Assembly: GCA_000024525.1 (NCBI GenBank)
Contig: CP001769.1
Coordinates: 5,613,001-5,677,000 of the forward strand
Reading direction: 5' to 3'
DNA length: 64,000 bases
Source of the DNA: Spirosoma linguale DSM 74
GTDB lineage: Bacteria; Bacteroidota; Bacteroidia; Cytophagales; Spirosomataceae
Part shown: piece by piece, positions 16,299 to 25,788 of the stretch
Layout of the letters: each line of letters opens with the position of its first letter
How positions within the stretch are numbered: position 1 is the first letter of the stretch
Translations under genes and position numbers: made by a program
The notes under the pieces: model-generated
Databases searched by the model: none
The model's input: only the letters and a program-made list of their open reading frames with translations
What the model was told of the DNA's origin: nothing

Positions 16299-18686
16299 AT
16301 GCTCCTTAATTACTTAAAAATCGCCTGGCGGAATCTCCGAAAGGATAAATTCTACAGCCTGATCAACATTCTGGGACTGACCATTGGCGTTACCTGCGGG
16401 TTGCTGTTGCTGCTCTACGTAACAGACGAACTGAGCTACGACCGCTATCATGCCAATGCCTCCCAGATTTACCGCGTGGTGTCGCACATTACCGAGCCGG
16501 ATAAAGTCAACCGCTGGAGCAGCACGCAGCCGCCGTTAGTGAAAACGCTGAAGCAGGATTACCCATTTATCAAAAATTACGTCCGGTTCTTTCCTTACGG
16601 GCGGGTCATGTTTCGGCAGGGTGAGAAGCGATTTTATGAGGACGATATCTACGCGGCCGACTCCACCGTGTTCGATGTGTTCAGTTATAAATTCATTGAG
16701 GGCGATGCCAAAACGGCACTTGATCAGCCGGGAAGCGTGGTGCTGACTCAAAAGGCCGCTCAAAAATTCTTTGGTTCCCGAACCGCGCTGGGACAGTCGC
16801 TCCAAACGAACGACACCACCTTTTACAAAGTAACGGGCGTGCTGGAAGATGTGCCGAAGAACTCTCATTTCACGTTCAACGCCTTACTGTCTACGGGTCA
16901 GAATGAACGGAGCCAGGCCACGAACTGGGGTGGTTTTTACATACTGAGTTACCTTGTTTTACCCGATAACTTCGACACCAAAATCCTTGAAAGCAAGTTC
17001 CCGCAGGTGTACGACAAATACATAGGGCCGATTTTCAAGCGGATGGGCATCAAGGTCACTTACGAGTTACAGCCGCTGACAAGTATCCACCTTTACTCGA
17101 ACCTCGAAGGTGAATCCAATGGAAACATCGGCTACGTGTATACCTTCAGTGCGGTGGCGTTTTTCATGCTCTTGCTGGCCAGTATCAATTACATGAATCT
17201 GGCCACGGCCCGCTCCGCTAAACGTGCGAAGGAAGTAGGGCTCCGCAAAGTGATGGGCTCCCTAAGAAGCCGACTGATGGCGCAGTTTCTGACCGAATCG
17301 GTGCTGATGACGGTGCTGGCATTGGGGGCCAGTTTGATTTTGGTTCTCGTGCTACTGCCTTTTTTCAATTCTGTTTCGGGAAAGGATATACGGTATGGCG
17401 AATTGCTGCGTCCCGGTTTCCTGCTTATTGGTCTGGCGATTGTCGTCTTTACGGGATTCATCAGCGGCAGCTATCCGGCCTTTTATTTGTCGGCTTTCGA
17501 ACCAGCAGCCGTGCTTAAGGGATCATTCAACACCAAAGGTGGGAGCTTTTTCCGGAAAGCACTGGTGGTCTCTCAGTTTGCCATCTCGCTGATCATGCTG
17601 ATTTGTACCTGGATAGTATACAAGCAACTCAACTTCATGCGCAACCACGACCTCGGGTACGATCAGGAGCAGGTATTGACCATCGACTACCAGGACCGGC
17701 AACCGAGGGGCAGTTTCAATGCCTTGAAAAATACCTTACTCGCCAATCCGAACATTCGGGAAGTAGCCTCTGCGTCGGCACCAACCAGCAACATCGGTGG
17801 CCGGGTCATTTTCGGCGTTGAGTCCAATACGGGCTTAAAAGAAATGGGGTTCAAGCCCATGAGCGTCGATTATACGTACCTGAAAACGATGGGTATGAAA
17901 GTGCTGAAAGGTCGTGATTTCTCCGAAAAAACACCGTCCGACACGCTCAACTCGGTCATTATCAACCAGGCTGTGGTGGAGCGGATGGGCTGGAAAGAGC
18001 CCCTGGGCAAAAAAATCCTACTGGGTGGCTTACCTCAGGCGGGGCAACCTGCTCCCCCAACAGCGCAGGTCATTGGTGTAATAAAAGATTTCCACCAGCA
18101 GTCACTTTATAACCCTATTGAACCACTGATCATGCTGTGCCGACAGGCAAATGGCGTCGTTCACATCAAGATACAAGCAAAGAATATCGACAAAACGGTC
18201 GCGTTTATCGGTCAGAAATGGCGCGAAACCTATCCCGACTGTCTGTTTGAATACCGTTTCCTGGACCAGGATTTTGAATCGGCCTACCAGGCCGATGAAC
18301 TCCGGGGGCGCATATTCACCACCTTTTCTGCCCTGACCATCCTCATTGCCTGCCTGGGTTTATTTGGTCTGGCGACCTTCACGACAGAACAGCGCGTGAA
18401 GGAGATCGGCGTTCGGAAAGTACTGGGCGCGTCGGTATCGAGCGTAGTGGTGCTGCTGTCTAAAGACTTTACCAAACTGGTGCTGTTCTCCTTCCCCATC
18501 GCCATTCCGGTTGCCTGGTACTCAATGTACAAATGGCTGCAAAACTTCCCCTACAAGACCGACATCGGTGTATGGGTTTTCGTGTTGGCGTGCCTGCTCA
18601 CCCTGCTCATTTGCTGGCTGACAGTCATTTACCAAAGCGTGAAAGCCGCCCTGATGAACCCGGTGAAATCCCTGCGGTCGGAATGA
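16299..18686 (+). CDS. FtsX/MacB-type ABC transporter permease, 795 aa
   Basis: Family start MLLNYLKIAWRNLRKDKFYS. Duplicated permease with helix 1 at about 20-43, coupling loop KRAKEVGLRKVMGS near residue 307, a middle helix in FRKALVVSQFAISLIMLIC, a second periplasmic domain, and a C-terminal FtsX domain with RVKEIGVRKVLGAS at 699. Ends ALMNPVKSLRSE. It follows the secreted-protein gene by 105 bases with no promoter that I recognise, so the two may be co-transcribed. No ATPase nearby. Confidence 0.94.
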   Translation: MLLNYLKIAWRNLRKDKFYSLINILGLTIGVTCGLLLLLYVTDELSYDRYHANASQIYRVVSHITEPDKVNRWSSTQPPLVKTLKQDYPFIKNYVRFFPYGRVMFRQGEKRFYEDDIYAADSTVFDVFSYKFIEGDAKTALDQPGSVVLTQKAAQKFFGSRTALGQSLQTNDTTFYKVTGVLEDVPKNSHFTFNALLSTGQNERSQATNWGGFYILSYLVLPDNFDTKILESKFPQVYDKYIGPIFKRMGIKVTYELQPLTSIHLYSNLEGESNGNIGYVYTFSAVAFFMLLLASINYMNLATARSAKRAKEVGLRKVMGSLRSRLMAQFLTESVLMTVLALGASLILVLVLLPFFNSVSGKDIRYGELLRPGFLLIGLAIVVFTGFISGSYPAFYLSAFEPAAVLKGSFNTKGGSFFRKALVVSQFAISLIMLICTWIVYKQLNFMRNHDLGYDQEQVLTIDYQDRQPRGSFNALKNTLLANPNIREVASASAPTSNIGGRVIFGVESNTGLKEMGFKPMSVDYTYLKTMGMKVLKGRDFSEKTPSDTLNSVIINQAVVERMGWKEPLGKKILLGGLPQAGQPAPPTAQVIGVIKDFHQQSLYNPIEPLIMLCRQANGVVHIKIQAKNIDKTVAFIGQKWRETYPDCLFEYRFLDQDFESAYQADELRGRIFTTFSALTILIACLGLFGLATFTTEQRVKEIGVRKVLGASVSSVVVLLSKDFTKLVLFSFPIAIPVAWYSMYKWLQNFPYKTDIGVWVFVLACLLTLLICWLTVIYQSVKAALMNPVKSLRSE

Positions 18687-18690
18687 TGTA

Positions 18691-18726
18691 TAGTGCATAG
18701 CCGCAACCCCTTGCGGCTATGCACTA
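18691..18726. repeat. Perfect hairpin after permease stop codon
   Basis: 16-bp arms TAGTGCATAGCCGCAA / TTGCGGCTATGCACTA around a CCCC loop, five bases after the stop. The centre GCAA-CCCC-TTGC resembles the centre of the hairpin at 33690 (GCAA-TCCC-TTGC), although the outer arms are unrelated. Confidence 0.8.
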
Positions 18727-18728
18727 CA

Positions 18729-18766
18729 TGTCCGCAACTGAACAGAATCCTGTCCAATTTCGGACA
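18729..18766. promoter_or_regulatory. Tandem operator/enhancer pair
   Basis: TGTCCGCAACTGAACA (18729-18744, degenerate right half) and TGTCCAATTTCGGACA (18751-18766, palindromic), starts 22 bp apart. The second ends 53 bp before the GG of the promoter at 18818. Confidence 0.65.
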
Positions 18767-18817
18767 TGGCTTATCCGAACGGATAATAACGGATTAACTA
18801 TCAATAGGTTAACTTTG

Positions 18818-18833
18818 TGGTACAACTTTTGGC
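18818..18833 (+). promoter_or_regulatory. Candidate sigma-54 (-24/-12) promoter
   Basis: TGGTACAACTTTTGGC, with TGG and TTG at sigma-54 spacing. It is nearly identical to TGGTACAACATTTGGG at 33677. The start codon at 18879 is about 36 bases after the expected transcription start. Confidence 0.55.
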
Positions 18834-18878
18834 ATATAGCTGGCATACATTTCGGTCGAGTCTATCTCCTGATTGCTT

Positions 18879-21266
18879 ATGCTACGCAACTACCTTAAAA
18901 TTGCTTTCCGAAACCTCTGGAAAAACCGGCTGTTCAGCACGTTGAATATCGTGGGCATGGGCGTGGGGATTGCCGCCGTAGGCCTAATGACGCTGTACGT
19001 GTGGCACGAGCTCAGTTACGACCGCTTTCACGCCAATGCAAACCGAATATTTCGGGTGGTACACTATGCTCAATGGGCGGGTGGTAACCTTCAGCTGGCC
19101 CCAACATCGGCCCCTTTTGCCGATGCCCTGAAAAAAGAGTATCCCGAGATCGAGAAAACGGTTCGCCTGCATCCGGAAGGGGGTGGAATGATTACGTACA
19201 AAGACAAGAAAATCGAAGCCAACGACATCATGTTCGCCGATCAATCGGTGTTCGATGTGTTTACACTTCCATTTCTGTACGGCAATCCGGCAGCGGCACT
19301 AACGCAACCCCAGCGCATCGTGCTGACCAAAAGCTTGGCTGAAAAACTGTTCGGCGATCCGGCCAAAGCCATCGGCCAGACGGTTGAATTCAGTAATAAT
19401 TTTCCAAATACGGTAGCGGGCGTCATTGCCGATATACCTACTAATTCACATGTGCACTTCAGTGCGTTGCGCTCGCTACCCGCCAACTACACCAACGGCT
19501 GGCAGAGTTTCGATCTATATACATACATACTGCTCAACAAAGCCACCGATGCCAAAGCCCTGGAAGCCAAACTACCCGGTTTCTTTCCCAAATACCTGAA
19601 AAAGGAGATGGGCGAACTAACGTACCGGATGGAACTCCAGCCGCTGCCGTCCATTCACCTGCACTCGCATCTGGACTACGAAGCCGGTGCCAACGGCAAC
19701 AGCCAGACCGTCTACATTTTTGCCCTGGTTGCTGCATTGATTCTGCTCATTGCGGGCATCAACTACGTGAATCTGTACACCGTTCGGTCCATTGGGCGCA
19801 TGCGCGAAGTGGGGGTTCGGAAAGCGATTGGCTCCCACCGCAGTCAGCTTGTAGGGCAGTTTATTACGGAGTCGATGCTGATGGCGCTGCTGGCCAGCGT
19901 GGTTGGGGTAGTTTTCGCTAATATGGCTTTACCCCTGTTCAATGAACTAGCCGATAAGTCGTTGTCTCTAACGACCTATGGTCCCTGGTTGATGCTGGGT
20001 GTTGTGGCGCTGTTTGCCTTGTTGCTGGGTGCTGGCAGCGGACTTTATCCGGCCCTGTTTCTGTCGGGTTTCCGGACTGTGGTCGCGCTGAAAGGACAAA
20101 CGAGCAGTAAGGTTGGCGGCATCGGATTTAGGAAGGCACTGGTTGTTTTTCAATTTGTAGCCGCCGTGGGGCTGATTGCCTGTTCGTGGGTTATCTACCG
20201 GCAGATGGGTTACGTGTTGCAAAAGGACCTGGGGTTCAACAAAGAGCAGATCCTTACGTTTCATTTGGATAGCGATGCCCCCCGCAAACAGATTCAGTCG
20301 CTGAAAGAAGAGCTGCGCAAAAGCCCACTCATCGAAGCCGTATCGGCGGCAAGCAATCCCATTGGTAACAACAACATTGGCACAAATGGGCTGTTTTTCG
20401 AGCAGAATGGTGTCATGCCTGCCACGACACAGGTGGTGCAAAAATTCTCCGTTGATCCGGATTACCTCAATACCTTACAAATCAAGCTGAAGCAGGGTCG
20501 TAATTTCAGTGAATCGTTCCCGGCCGATGCTCTGGGAGCAGTACTTGTCAATGAATCACTGGTCAAAAAAATGGGCTGGCAGTCGCCAATTGGCAAACGA
20601 GTCAAGTATTTTCTCGGCAAAGATGAAACGGCCGAGGCCCGTGTGGTGGGTGTGGTCGGCGATTTTCATACCTATTCGCTCCAGCACAAGATTGAGCCGC
20701 TCGTGCTACAGATGCCCGCTCCATTCGAAAAAGACAACCTATATGTTCGCATCCGGCCCGGCAACACCGCCGAAGCACTCGCCTACATCAAAACAGTTTA
20801 CCAGCAATTTGACCCGACGGCTAGTCCTGGCTTTCATTTTCTGGACGAAAACTTCTCCCGTCAATACAAAGCTGAACAGAAGCAGGGGCAGTTATTGCTC
20901 ACGTTCACTATTCTGGCCGTGCTGATTGCCTGCCTGGGGTTGTTTGGTCTGGCGGCACTGGCGGCAGAAGCCCGCACCAAAGAGATTGGCGTTCGGAAAG
21001 TACTGGGCGCGTCGGTCGTGAGTATCGTCACACTGCTTTCTCAAGACTTCCTGAAGCTGGTCGTCATTGCCATTATCATTGCCACTCCATTGGCGTGGTA
21101 CGCTATGAATACATGGTTGCAGAGTTTCGCCTACAAGATTAGTATAGAGTGGTGGGGCTTCGCGCTGGCCGGTCTGTTAGCGATATGCATCGCCCTAATG
21201 ACGGTCGGCTACCAAAGCGTGAAAGCCGCCCTGATGAACCCCGTGGAATCCCTGCGGTCGGAATAG
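18879..21266 (+). CDS. FtsX/MacB-type ABC transporter permease, 795 aa
   Basis: The ATG at 18879 gives MLRNYLKIAFRNLWKNRLFS, the family start; a TTG two codons upstream is less likely. Duplicated permease with coupling loops GRMREVGVRKAIGS near residue 306 and RTKEIGVRKVLGAS at 699. The first loop has GRM in place of the usual KRA. It ends ALMNPVESLRSE, with Glu replacing the Lys of its neighbours. It has its own operator pair and -24/-12-like promoter upstream. Substrate unknown. Confidence 0.94.
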   Translation: MLRNYLKIAFRNLWKNRLFSTLNIVGMGVGIAAVGLMTLYVWHELSYDRFHANANRIFRVVHYAQWAGGNLQLAPTSAPFADALKKEYPEIEKTVRLHPEGGGMITYKDKKIEANDIMFADQSVFDVFTLPFLYGNPAAALTQPQRIVLTKSLAEKLFGDPAKAIGQTVEFSNNFPNTVAGVIADIPTNSHVHFSALRSLPANYTNGWQSFDLYTYILLNKATDAKALEAKLPGFFPKYLKKEMGELTYRMELQPLPSIHLHSHLDYEAGANGNSQTVYIFALVAALILLIAGINYVNLYTVRSIGRMREVGVRKAIGSHRSQLVGQFITESMLMALLASVVGVVFANMALPLFNELADKSLSLTTYGPWLMLGVVALFALLLGAGSGLYPALFLSGFRTVVALKGQTSSKVGGIGFRKALVVFQFVAAVGLIACSWVIYRQMGYVLQKDLGFNKEQILTFHLDSDAPRKQIQSLKEELRKSPLIEAVSAASNPIGNNNIGTNGLFFEQNGVMPATTQVVQKFSVDPDYLNTLQIKLKQGRNFSESFPADALGAVLVNESLVKKMGWQSPIGKRVKYFLGKDETAEARVVGVVGDFHTYSLQHKIEPLVLQMPAPFEKDNLYVRIRPGNTAEALAYIKTVYQQFDPTASPGFHFLDENFSRQYKAEQKQGQLLLTFTILAVLIACLGLFGLAALAAEARTKEIGVRKVLGASVVSIVTLLSQDFLKLVVIAIIIATPLAWYAMNTWLQSFAYKISIEWWGFALAGLLAICIALMTVGYQSVKAALMNPVESLRSE

Positions 21267-21275
21267 GACGTTAAC

Positions 21276-21303
21276 GTAGAGACAACGCATGCGTTGTCTC
21301 TAC
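21276..21303. repeat. 28-bp GTAGAGAC palindrome between convergent genes
   Basis: Exact 14+14 copy, ten bases after the permease stop and 15 bases before the end of the opposite-strand methyltransferase. The flank ACGTTAAC is shared with the 3700 copy. It could serve as a bidirectional terminator here. Confidence 0.9.
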
Positions 21304-21318
21304 CTACGAAATACCCCA

Positions 21319-22131
21319 TTAACATTGAACCATCACGCGAAGGAACGTGGCCGGAATGGAGGTGGTGCTGGTGTCGGGGCTTTTATTCTGGCTGTTGAAC
21401 AAGGCGTCTAATTCCTGATCCAGTTCCAGCGCCTTGCCGTTCTTTTCGGCGGCCTCAAACGCATTCATGGTGGGTCCGTAATAGGTTTTGAAGGTGTTGA
21501 AAAACTCGGAGGGTGAGTAAGGTGCGTTGAACGTGAACGTGTCGCGAAGGAACGTTATGTTTTCTTTAGCGATACCGGCTTTCTCAAATCGCTCTGTAAC
21601 GTGGCTCTCGATGCCCCACAGCATAGGGCTAAGGAAGCCCTCCGGCGGTGGCGGTGTATAGGCCGAGCTGATCTTCAATACCTGAGCAACCAGCGTAGGA
21701 TCGCCCGGAATCCAGTTTCCCATGACGATTCGTCCACCCGGACGCGTAACCCGAACCATTTCCTTTGCGACATCAAAGGGCTTCGGTGCGAACATAGCCC
21801 CAAAGATACTCACCACCAGATCGAACGACTGATCGTTCAGGTCGGACAGGTCGCATGCGTCACCTTCCTGAAACGTGCAGTTTGTCAGCCCTTCGGCGTT
21901 GGCCCGACGGTTGCCCGCGTCAACGAGGTTTCTGGCTATATCGACGCCCAGCACCGTAGCGCCAAGTTTTGCCTCGGGTAAGGCCGTAGTACCATCGCCA
22001 CAACCAAGGTCAAGGATGGTCATGTCTTTGGTAATTTCCAGTTGGGCCACGAGTGCCGTACCGCTTTCGCGCATGGTTGCGGCAACCTTCGTAAAGTCCC
22101 CTTTTTCCCACAATGCCTGATTTGGATTCAT
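21319..22131 (-). CDS. Class I SAM-dependent methyltransferase
   Basis: 270 residues with a Rossmann methyltransferase core: motif I ILDLGCGDGTTALPEAKLG, the acidic strand VLGVDIARNLVDAGN, and later LSDLNDQSFDLVVSIFG and MVRVTRPGGRIVMGNW. This is a Methyltransf_11/25-type enzyme of the UbiE-like group, but the substrate cannot be read from sequence. Cytoplasmic. It is the only - strand gene in the first 45 kb, lies convergent to a permease, and is divergent from the next one, so it is probably transcribed alone. Confidence 0.88.
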   Translation of the reverse strand: MNPNQALWEKGDFTKVAATMRESGTALVAQLEITKDMTILDLGCGDGTTALPEAKLGATVLGVDIARNLVDAGNRRANAEGLTNCTFQEGDACDLSDLNDQSFDLVVSIFGAMFAPKPFDVAKEMVRVTRPGGRIVMGNWIPGDPTLVAQVLKISSAYTPPPPEGFLSPMLWGIESHVTERFEKAGIAKENITFLRDTFTFNAPYSPSEFFNTFKTYYGPTMNAFEAAEKNGKALELDQELDALFNSQNKSPDTSTTSIPATFLRVMVQC

Positions 22132-22347
22132 CTTTTTCTGATTAAGAGTAGTTTAAGTGAAAACGTATACCCGAGTTCAGGCAGCTTTGAAGACGAATTG
22201 TTTTGCTGCGTTTTCGGTGATCGTATAGTGGGAGCTGTTTCCCAAAGGTATCCTACCCTCTTCGCTGAACTCTTTTAATTTGAGTAACCGGTTCATAATC
22301 AACAAAGTCGACTTACTTGCGATCCTATCGGGCTGATAGTCGGTACT

Positions 22348-22384
22348 GCCTCATAAGCGGACAGTTCTTGTCCATTTACGGACA
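22348..22384. promoter_or_regulatory. Operator/enhancer pair, first site degenerate
   Basis: The palindrome TGTCCATTTACGGACA (22369-22384) is preceded 21 bp upstream by a half site ending GCGGACA (22348-22363). The full site ends 54 bp before the GG of the promoter at 22437. It lies in the 376-bp divergent gap between the methyltransferase and a permease; I see no gene in the rest of that gap. Confidence 0.6.
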
Positions 22385-22436
22385 TTAACTAGCCACGAAT
22401 ACACCTTAATTGATTGGAATCGGCTATTTAAAGATG

Positions 22437-22452
22437 TGGCACAAGAGTTGAG
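22437..22452 (+). promoter_or_regulatory. Candidate sigma-54 (-24/-12) promoter
   Basis: TGGCACAAGAGTTGAG. The -24 half is the best match of the six to the sigma-54 consensus TGGCAC; TTG is at the correct spacing. The start codon at 22508 is about 46 bases after the expected start. Confidence 0.6.
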
Positions 22453-22507
22453 CCTTATTGAGTGACCACACCGGCATTTATCCGTTTACGTGTCAACTAC
22501 CCGCCCT

Positions 22508-24958
22508 ATGTTTCTTAACTACCTGAAAATTGCCCTGCGCACGCTTCGGAAAAACCGGGCGTTCTCGCTCATCAACATGGCCGGGCTTGCGCTTGGCATT
22601 GCCACGTTTGCCTTTATTCTGGAATACGTCGCCTACGAGCGCTCCGTGAATACATTTCATAAAAACCTGCCGACGCTCTACCGAATGCTCACGCAAACAA
22701 AAGAAGGCGACATTTGGTCGGATATGGCTCCGGCAGTAGGGCCGCTGGCCAAACGGGAGTTTCCGGAAGTGACCGATTTCTGCCGCATTGGCGACCACTC
22801 GGCCAATGGCATCGTGAGTTTTGCGGATGGAAAGCCGGGGCAGGCTCCCCAGTCATTTCGAGAAAGCAGGCTGGCCTATGCGGATGCTAACTTTTTCACG
22901 CTCTTTACCTTTCCAGTTGTGCGGGGCGATGCCGCTGCTGCGCTGGTGCAGCCCAATACGGTTGCCCTCTCGGCCTCACAGGCCCGGAAATATTTCGGTG
23001 CCAAACAGCCACTTGGGCAGCAGTTGGTTCTGAACAATCAGTTCGGCAAAACGCGGTATACCGTTACGGCAGTGTATGCAGATATGCCTCAAAACTCCGA
23101 CCTGATTTTCGATGCGGTATTTGCCCTTCAAACGCTGGCCAACCCGGCCAATCTCAACGGCAACGACTGGGCGCGGCTCGATGGTTTTGATGGCAACTTC
23201 CTGACTACGTTTCTGAAACTGGCCGAAGCATCCCCCGGCCAACTCGTCGATCATGAAGCGCTGGCCGCTAAGTTCAACGCATACAACAGGAAAGTACAGC
23301 CCGAAAATGAAACCGTGTTTATGCTGCAACCCGCTAGGAATCTGCACCTGGCGGCTTCCCTGAGCGATACCTACCGCACCAGCGGCAGCCTTGGCTTTGT
23401 GTATCTGCTGAGCGGTATTGCCGGACTAATTCTATTAATCGCCTGGTTCAATTACATCAATCTCTCGACCGCTGGTGCCCTGAAACGCGCCAAAGAAGTG
23501 GGCGTTCGAAAAGTGATCGGTGCGGGTCCGAAGCAGTTGATCGGGCAGTTTCTGGGCGAGTCATTGCTGCTCAATATCGTTGGTTTCGGGCTGGCGCTCA
23601 CGCTGGTGCTCTCGCTGCAAAAGGCATTTAACGAGTTTGTTGGCCGGGATCTTTCGCTGGCCGTACTGAACACCAATGGCGTCTGGGTTGCCGGACTGGC
23701 TCTGCTCGTTGTGGGTGCGGTGGCCTCCGGCGGCTATGTAGCCTTTGCCCTGACATCCTTTAAACCCATACAGACGCTCAAAGGATCATATCAGGCGGGC
23801 AAAGGCGGCTGGCTGCGAAAAACGCTGGTGGTGGCTCAATTCAGCGCGTCGGTAGCCCTCGTTATTGCCACCATTGTGCTGTACCGGCAGTTGCAGTACA
23901 TGCAGAATAAAGATTTGGGCATGAAGCTAACGCAGCGGGTTGTGATCAAACGGCCTGAAATAGGCGAAGGGCCATTTGCACCCCGCGCCGTTCTGCTGGA
24001 GAATCAGTTGATGCAGCTGCCTTACGTGAAAAATCTGAGCCAGACGAGCATTGTACCAGGCAACTTCTACAACTTCACAGCGAATGGCGTTACGAAACAA
24101 AACCCCCGCCCCGGCGATGAAAAGAAAGGGTATTCGATGGGTATCATCGACGACCGTTTCCTGAAAACGTACGAAATCGGGCTGGCGGCCGGTCGGAACT
24201 TCACCATTCAGGAAACGGAACCGGGCTGGGAGAAAAGTGCCAAACTGATGATCAACGAAACGGCCGCCCGCCAGTTGGGCTTTGCTTCCAGCGCCGACGC
24301 GGTGGGTAAATTTATCAACTGGGGCCAACTCTACGAAATCGTCGGCGTGGTTAAAGACTATAATCACCAGGGCTTACAACGCGCCATCGACCCGGTTATT
24401 TTCATGCCCCGCCGGTCGCTCAGTGACATGACCATTCAACTCGCCACCGGCGAGCGTATGGCTGATAAAATCGCCGAGTTGGAACGCCTGTACAAAGCCA
24501 GTTTTCCGGGAAATCCGTTCGAATTTTACTTTGCCGATGAGAATTACAACAAACAATATCAGTCCGAACAGCAATATGGACAGGTGTTTACAATAGCATC
24601 GGCCCTGGCCATTTTCATTGCCTGCCTGGGTCTCTTTGGCCTGGCTACGTTCACGACAGAACAGCGGACCAAAGAGATTGGTGTTCGGAAAGTGCTGGGC
24701 GCATCGGTAGCAAGTATCGTTACGTTGCTTTCAAAAGATTTCTTAAAACTGGTGCTGGTCTCCATCGTCATTGCCTCGCCCCTGGCCTGGTATGCCATGA
24801 ACCAGTGGCTGCAGAATTTTGAATACAAGAGCGAAATCAGCTGGTGGGTCTTTGCCCTGGCGGGAGGACTGGCCATTTGTATTGCCCTACTGACGGTGAG
24901 TTTCCAAAGCGTAAAAGCCGCCCTGATGAACCCGGTAAAATCATTGCGGTCCGAATAG
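22508..24958 (+). CDS. FtsX/MacB-type ABC transporter permease, 816 aa
   Basis: The ATG at 22508 gives MFLNYLKIALRTLRKNRAFS, matching the family start; an in-frame GTG at 22490 would add six residues. Duplicated permease with coupling loops KRAKEVGVRKVIGA near residue 325 and RTKEIGVRKVLGAS at 720, and a middle helix in LRKTLVVAQFSASVALVIAT. Ends ALMNPVKSLRSE. Its first periplasmic domain differs most from the others in the block before 16 kb. It is divergent from the methyltransferase and has its own operator pair and promoter. No ATPase is adjacent. Confidence 0.94.
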   Translation: MFLNYLKIALRTLRKNRAFSLINMAGLALGIATFAFILEYVAYERSVNTFHKNLPTLYRMLTQTKEGDIWSDMAPAVGPLAKREFPEVTDFCRIGDHSANGIVSFADGKPGQAPQSFRESRLAYADANFFTLFTFPVVRGDAAAALVQPNTVALSASQARKYFGAKQPLGQQLVLNNQFGKTRYTVTAVYADMPQNSDLIFDAVFALQTLANPANLNGNDWARLDGFDGNFLTTFLKLAEASPGQLVDHEALAAKFNAYNRKVQPENETVFMLQPARNLHLAASLSDTYRTSGSLGFVYLLSGIAGLILLIAWFNYINLSTAGALKRAKEVGVRKVIGAGPKQLIGQFLGESLLLNIVGFGLALTLVLSLQKAFNEFVGRDLSLAVLNTNGVWVAGLALLVVGAVASGGYVAFALTSFKPIQTLKGSYQAGKGGWLRKTLVVAQFSASVALVIATIVLYRQLQYMQNKDLGMKLTQRVVIKRPEIGEGPFAPRAVLLENQLMQLPYVKNLSQTSIVPGNFYNFTANGVTKQNPRPGDEKKGYSMGIIDDRFLKTYEIGLAAGRNFTIQETEPGWEKSAKLMINETAARQLGFASSADAVGKFINWGQLYEIVGVVKDYNHQGLQRAIDPVIFMPRRSLSDMTIQLATGERMADKIAELERLYKASFPGNPFEFYFADENYNKQYQSEQQYGQVFTIASALAIFIACLGLFGLATFTTEQRTKEIGVRKVLGASVASIVTLLSKDFLKLVLVSIVIASPLAWYAMNQWLQNFEYKSEISWWVFALAGGLAICIALLTVSFQSVKAALMNPVKSLRSE

Positions 24959-24968
24959 GAACGCTAAC

Positions 24969-24996
24969 GTAGAGACAACGCATGCGTTGTCTCTAC
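24969..24996. repeat. 28-bp GTAGAGAC palindrome
   Basis: Exact 14+14 copy, ten bases after a permease stop and 17 bases before the operator pair at 25014, the same order (stop, palindrome, operator pair) as at 3700 and 6842. Confidence 0.9.
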
Positions 24997-25013
24997 ATGC
25001 CCGACCTGAATCC

Positions 25014-25050
25014 TGTCCGCTGTCGTACAGAATTTGTCCGATAGCGGACA
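25014..25050. promoter_or_regulatory. Tandem operator/enhancer pair upstream of a secreted-protein gene
   Basis: TGTCCGCTGTCGTACA (25014-25029) and the palindrome TGTCCGATAGCGGACA (25035-25050), starts 21 bp apart. The second ends 54 bp before the GG of a weak -24/-12-like element at 25103. It is the only pair that precedes a gene other than a permease or PadR. Confidence 0.65.
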
Positions 25051-25102
25051 CAGCACGAACGCACCAATCGTCAAATATCTGATATTCACCGGAATACATA
25101 GC

Positions 25103-25118
25103 TGGCATGATGATGGAT
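25103..25118 (+). promoter_or_regulatory. Weak candidate sigma-54 promoter
   Basis: TGGCATGATGATGGAT: the -24 TGGCA is good, and TGG stands in place of TTG at -12. The 54-bp distance from the operator pair equals that in three other regions, which is the main support. The start codon is 45 bases further on. Confidence 0.4.
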
Positions 25119-25162
25119 AGAGCAGATATACTTACCTAATCTTTCCTCTTTTTGCCGATTTT

Positions 25163-25735
25163 ATGAAAACGCTATTTACCCTGTTACTGCTTCCGGTTGG
25201 TTTCAGCGCGTTAGCACAACGGTCGTCCAGCAAACACGTTACGACCGATGGTCGGCAGCTTCGTATTCGCGTTGACATTGAACAGCCTGAGCGCTCCATT
25301 CATTACCGTCGGTCATTCGATGTAACGAATATGGACGACAAAGCGGTGAAAGCGCTCGAAAATCACATCATCGACTCCCTCGACCGGGCGTCTTCGGATG
25401 GCTCGCTGACGGTAGCAGCAGAACCAAATCGCAGTAGCTGGAGCCGGAAAAGAGAAGAATCTATCGTGTATACGACTGATTCCAACGTTCAGTCGTTTCG
25501 CCTTGAAGCCCACGCATCGTCGTCGCTGTCGCCGAGTGATGTAGCGCCGTCATCGGTACTCGTTAAAGAAGACAAGGAAAACGGGCGACTCTGGATGCAG
25601 TACACCTTTCAGAAAAATGGCGAAGAGCTGGTGATCGAGCGGACGGCCAATGTAGTTGGCAAAAGCGAGCGCGAGAAACAGACCATCATCAAAGATACCG
25701 AACGCAGTTTCGGCATTAAAACGGGTAATCAGTAA
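25163..25735 (+). CDS. Small secreted protein, unknown function, paralogue of 15573-16193
   Basis: 190 residues. A signal peptide MKTLFTLLLLPVGFSALAQ is followed by GRQLRIRVDIEQPERSIHYR, RSFDVTNMDDKAVKALEN and HIIDSL, then a variable Ser-rich linker, then ENGRLWMQYTFQKNGEELVI and ERTANVVGKSEREKQTIIKD. The same blocks occur in order in the 206-residue protein at 15573. It is probably periplasmic or outer-membrane exposed. It follows a permease and has an operator pair plus -24/-12-like promoter like the permeases, so it likely belongs to the same regulon. No named family recognised. Confidence 0.8.
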   Translation: MKTLFTLLLLPVGFSALAQRSSSKHVTTDGRQLRIRVDIEQPERSIHYRRSFDVTNMDDKAVKALENHIIDSLDRASSDGSLTVAAEPNRSSWSRKREESIVYTTDSNVQSFRLEAHASSSLSPSDVAPSSVLVKEDKENGRLWMQYTFQKNGEELVIERTANVVGKSEREKQTIIKDTERSFGIKTGNQ

Positions 25736-25788
25736 GCGAATCTCCACCATCCAATTGGTTTCTTTTCACAATACCTTCCTTTGTGTAC

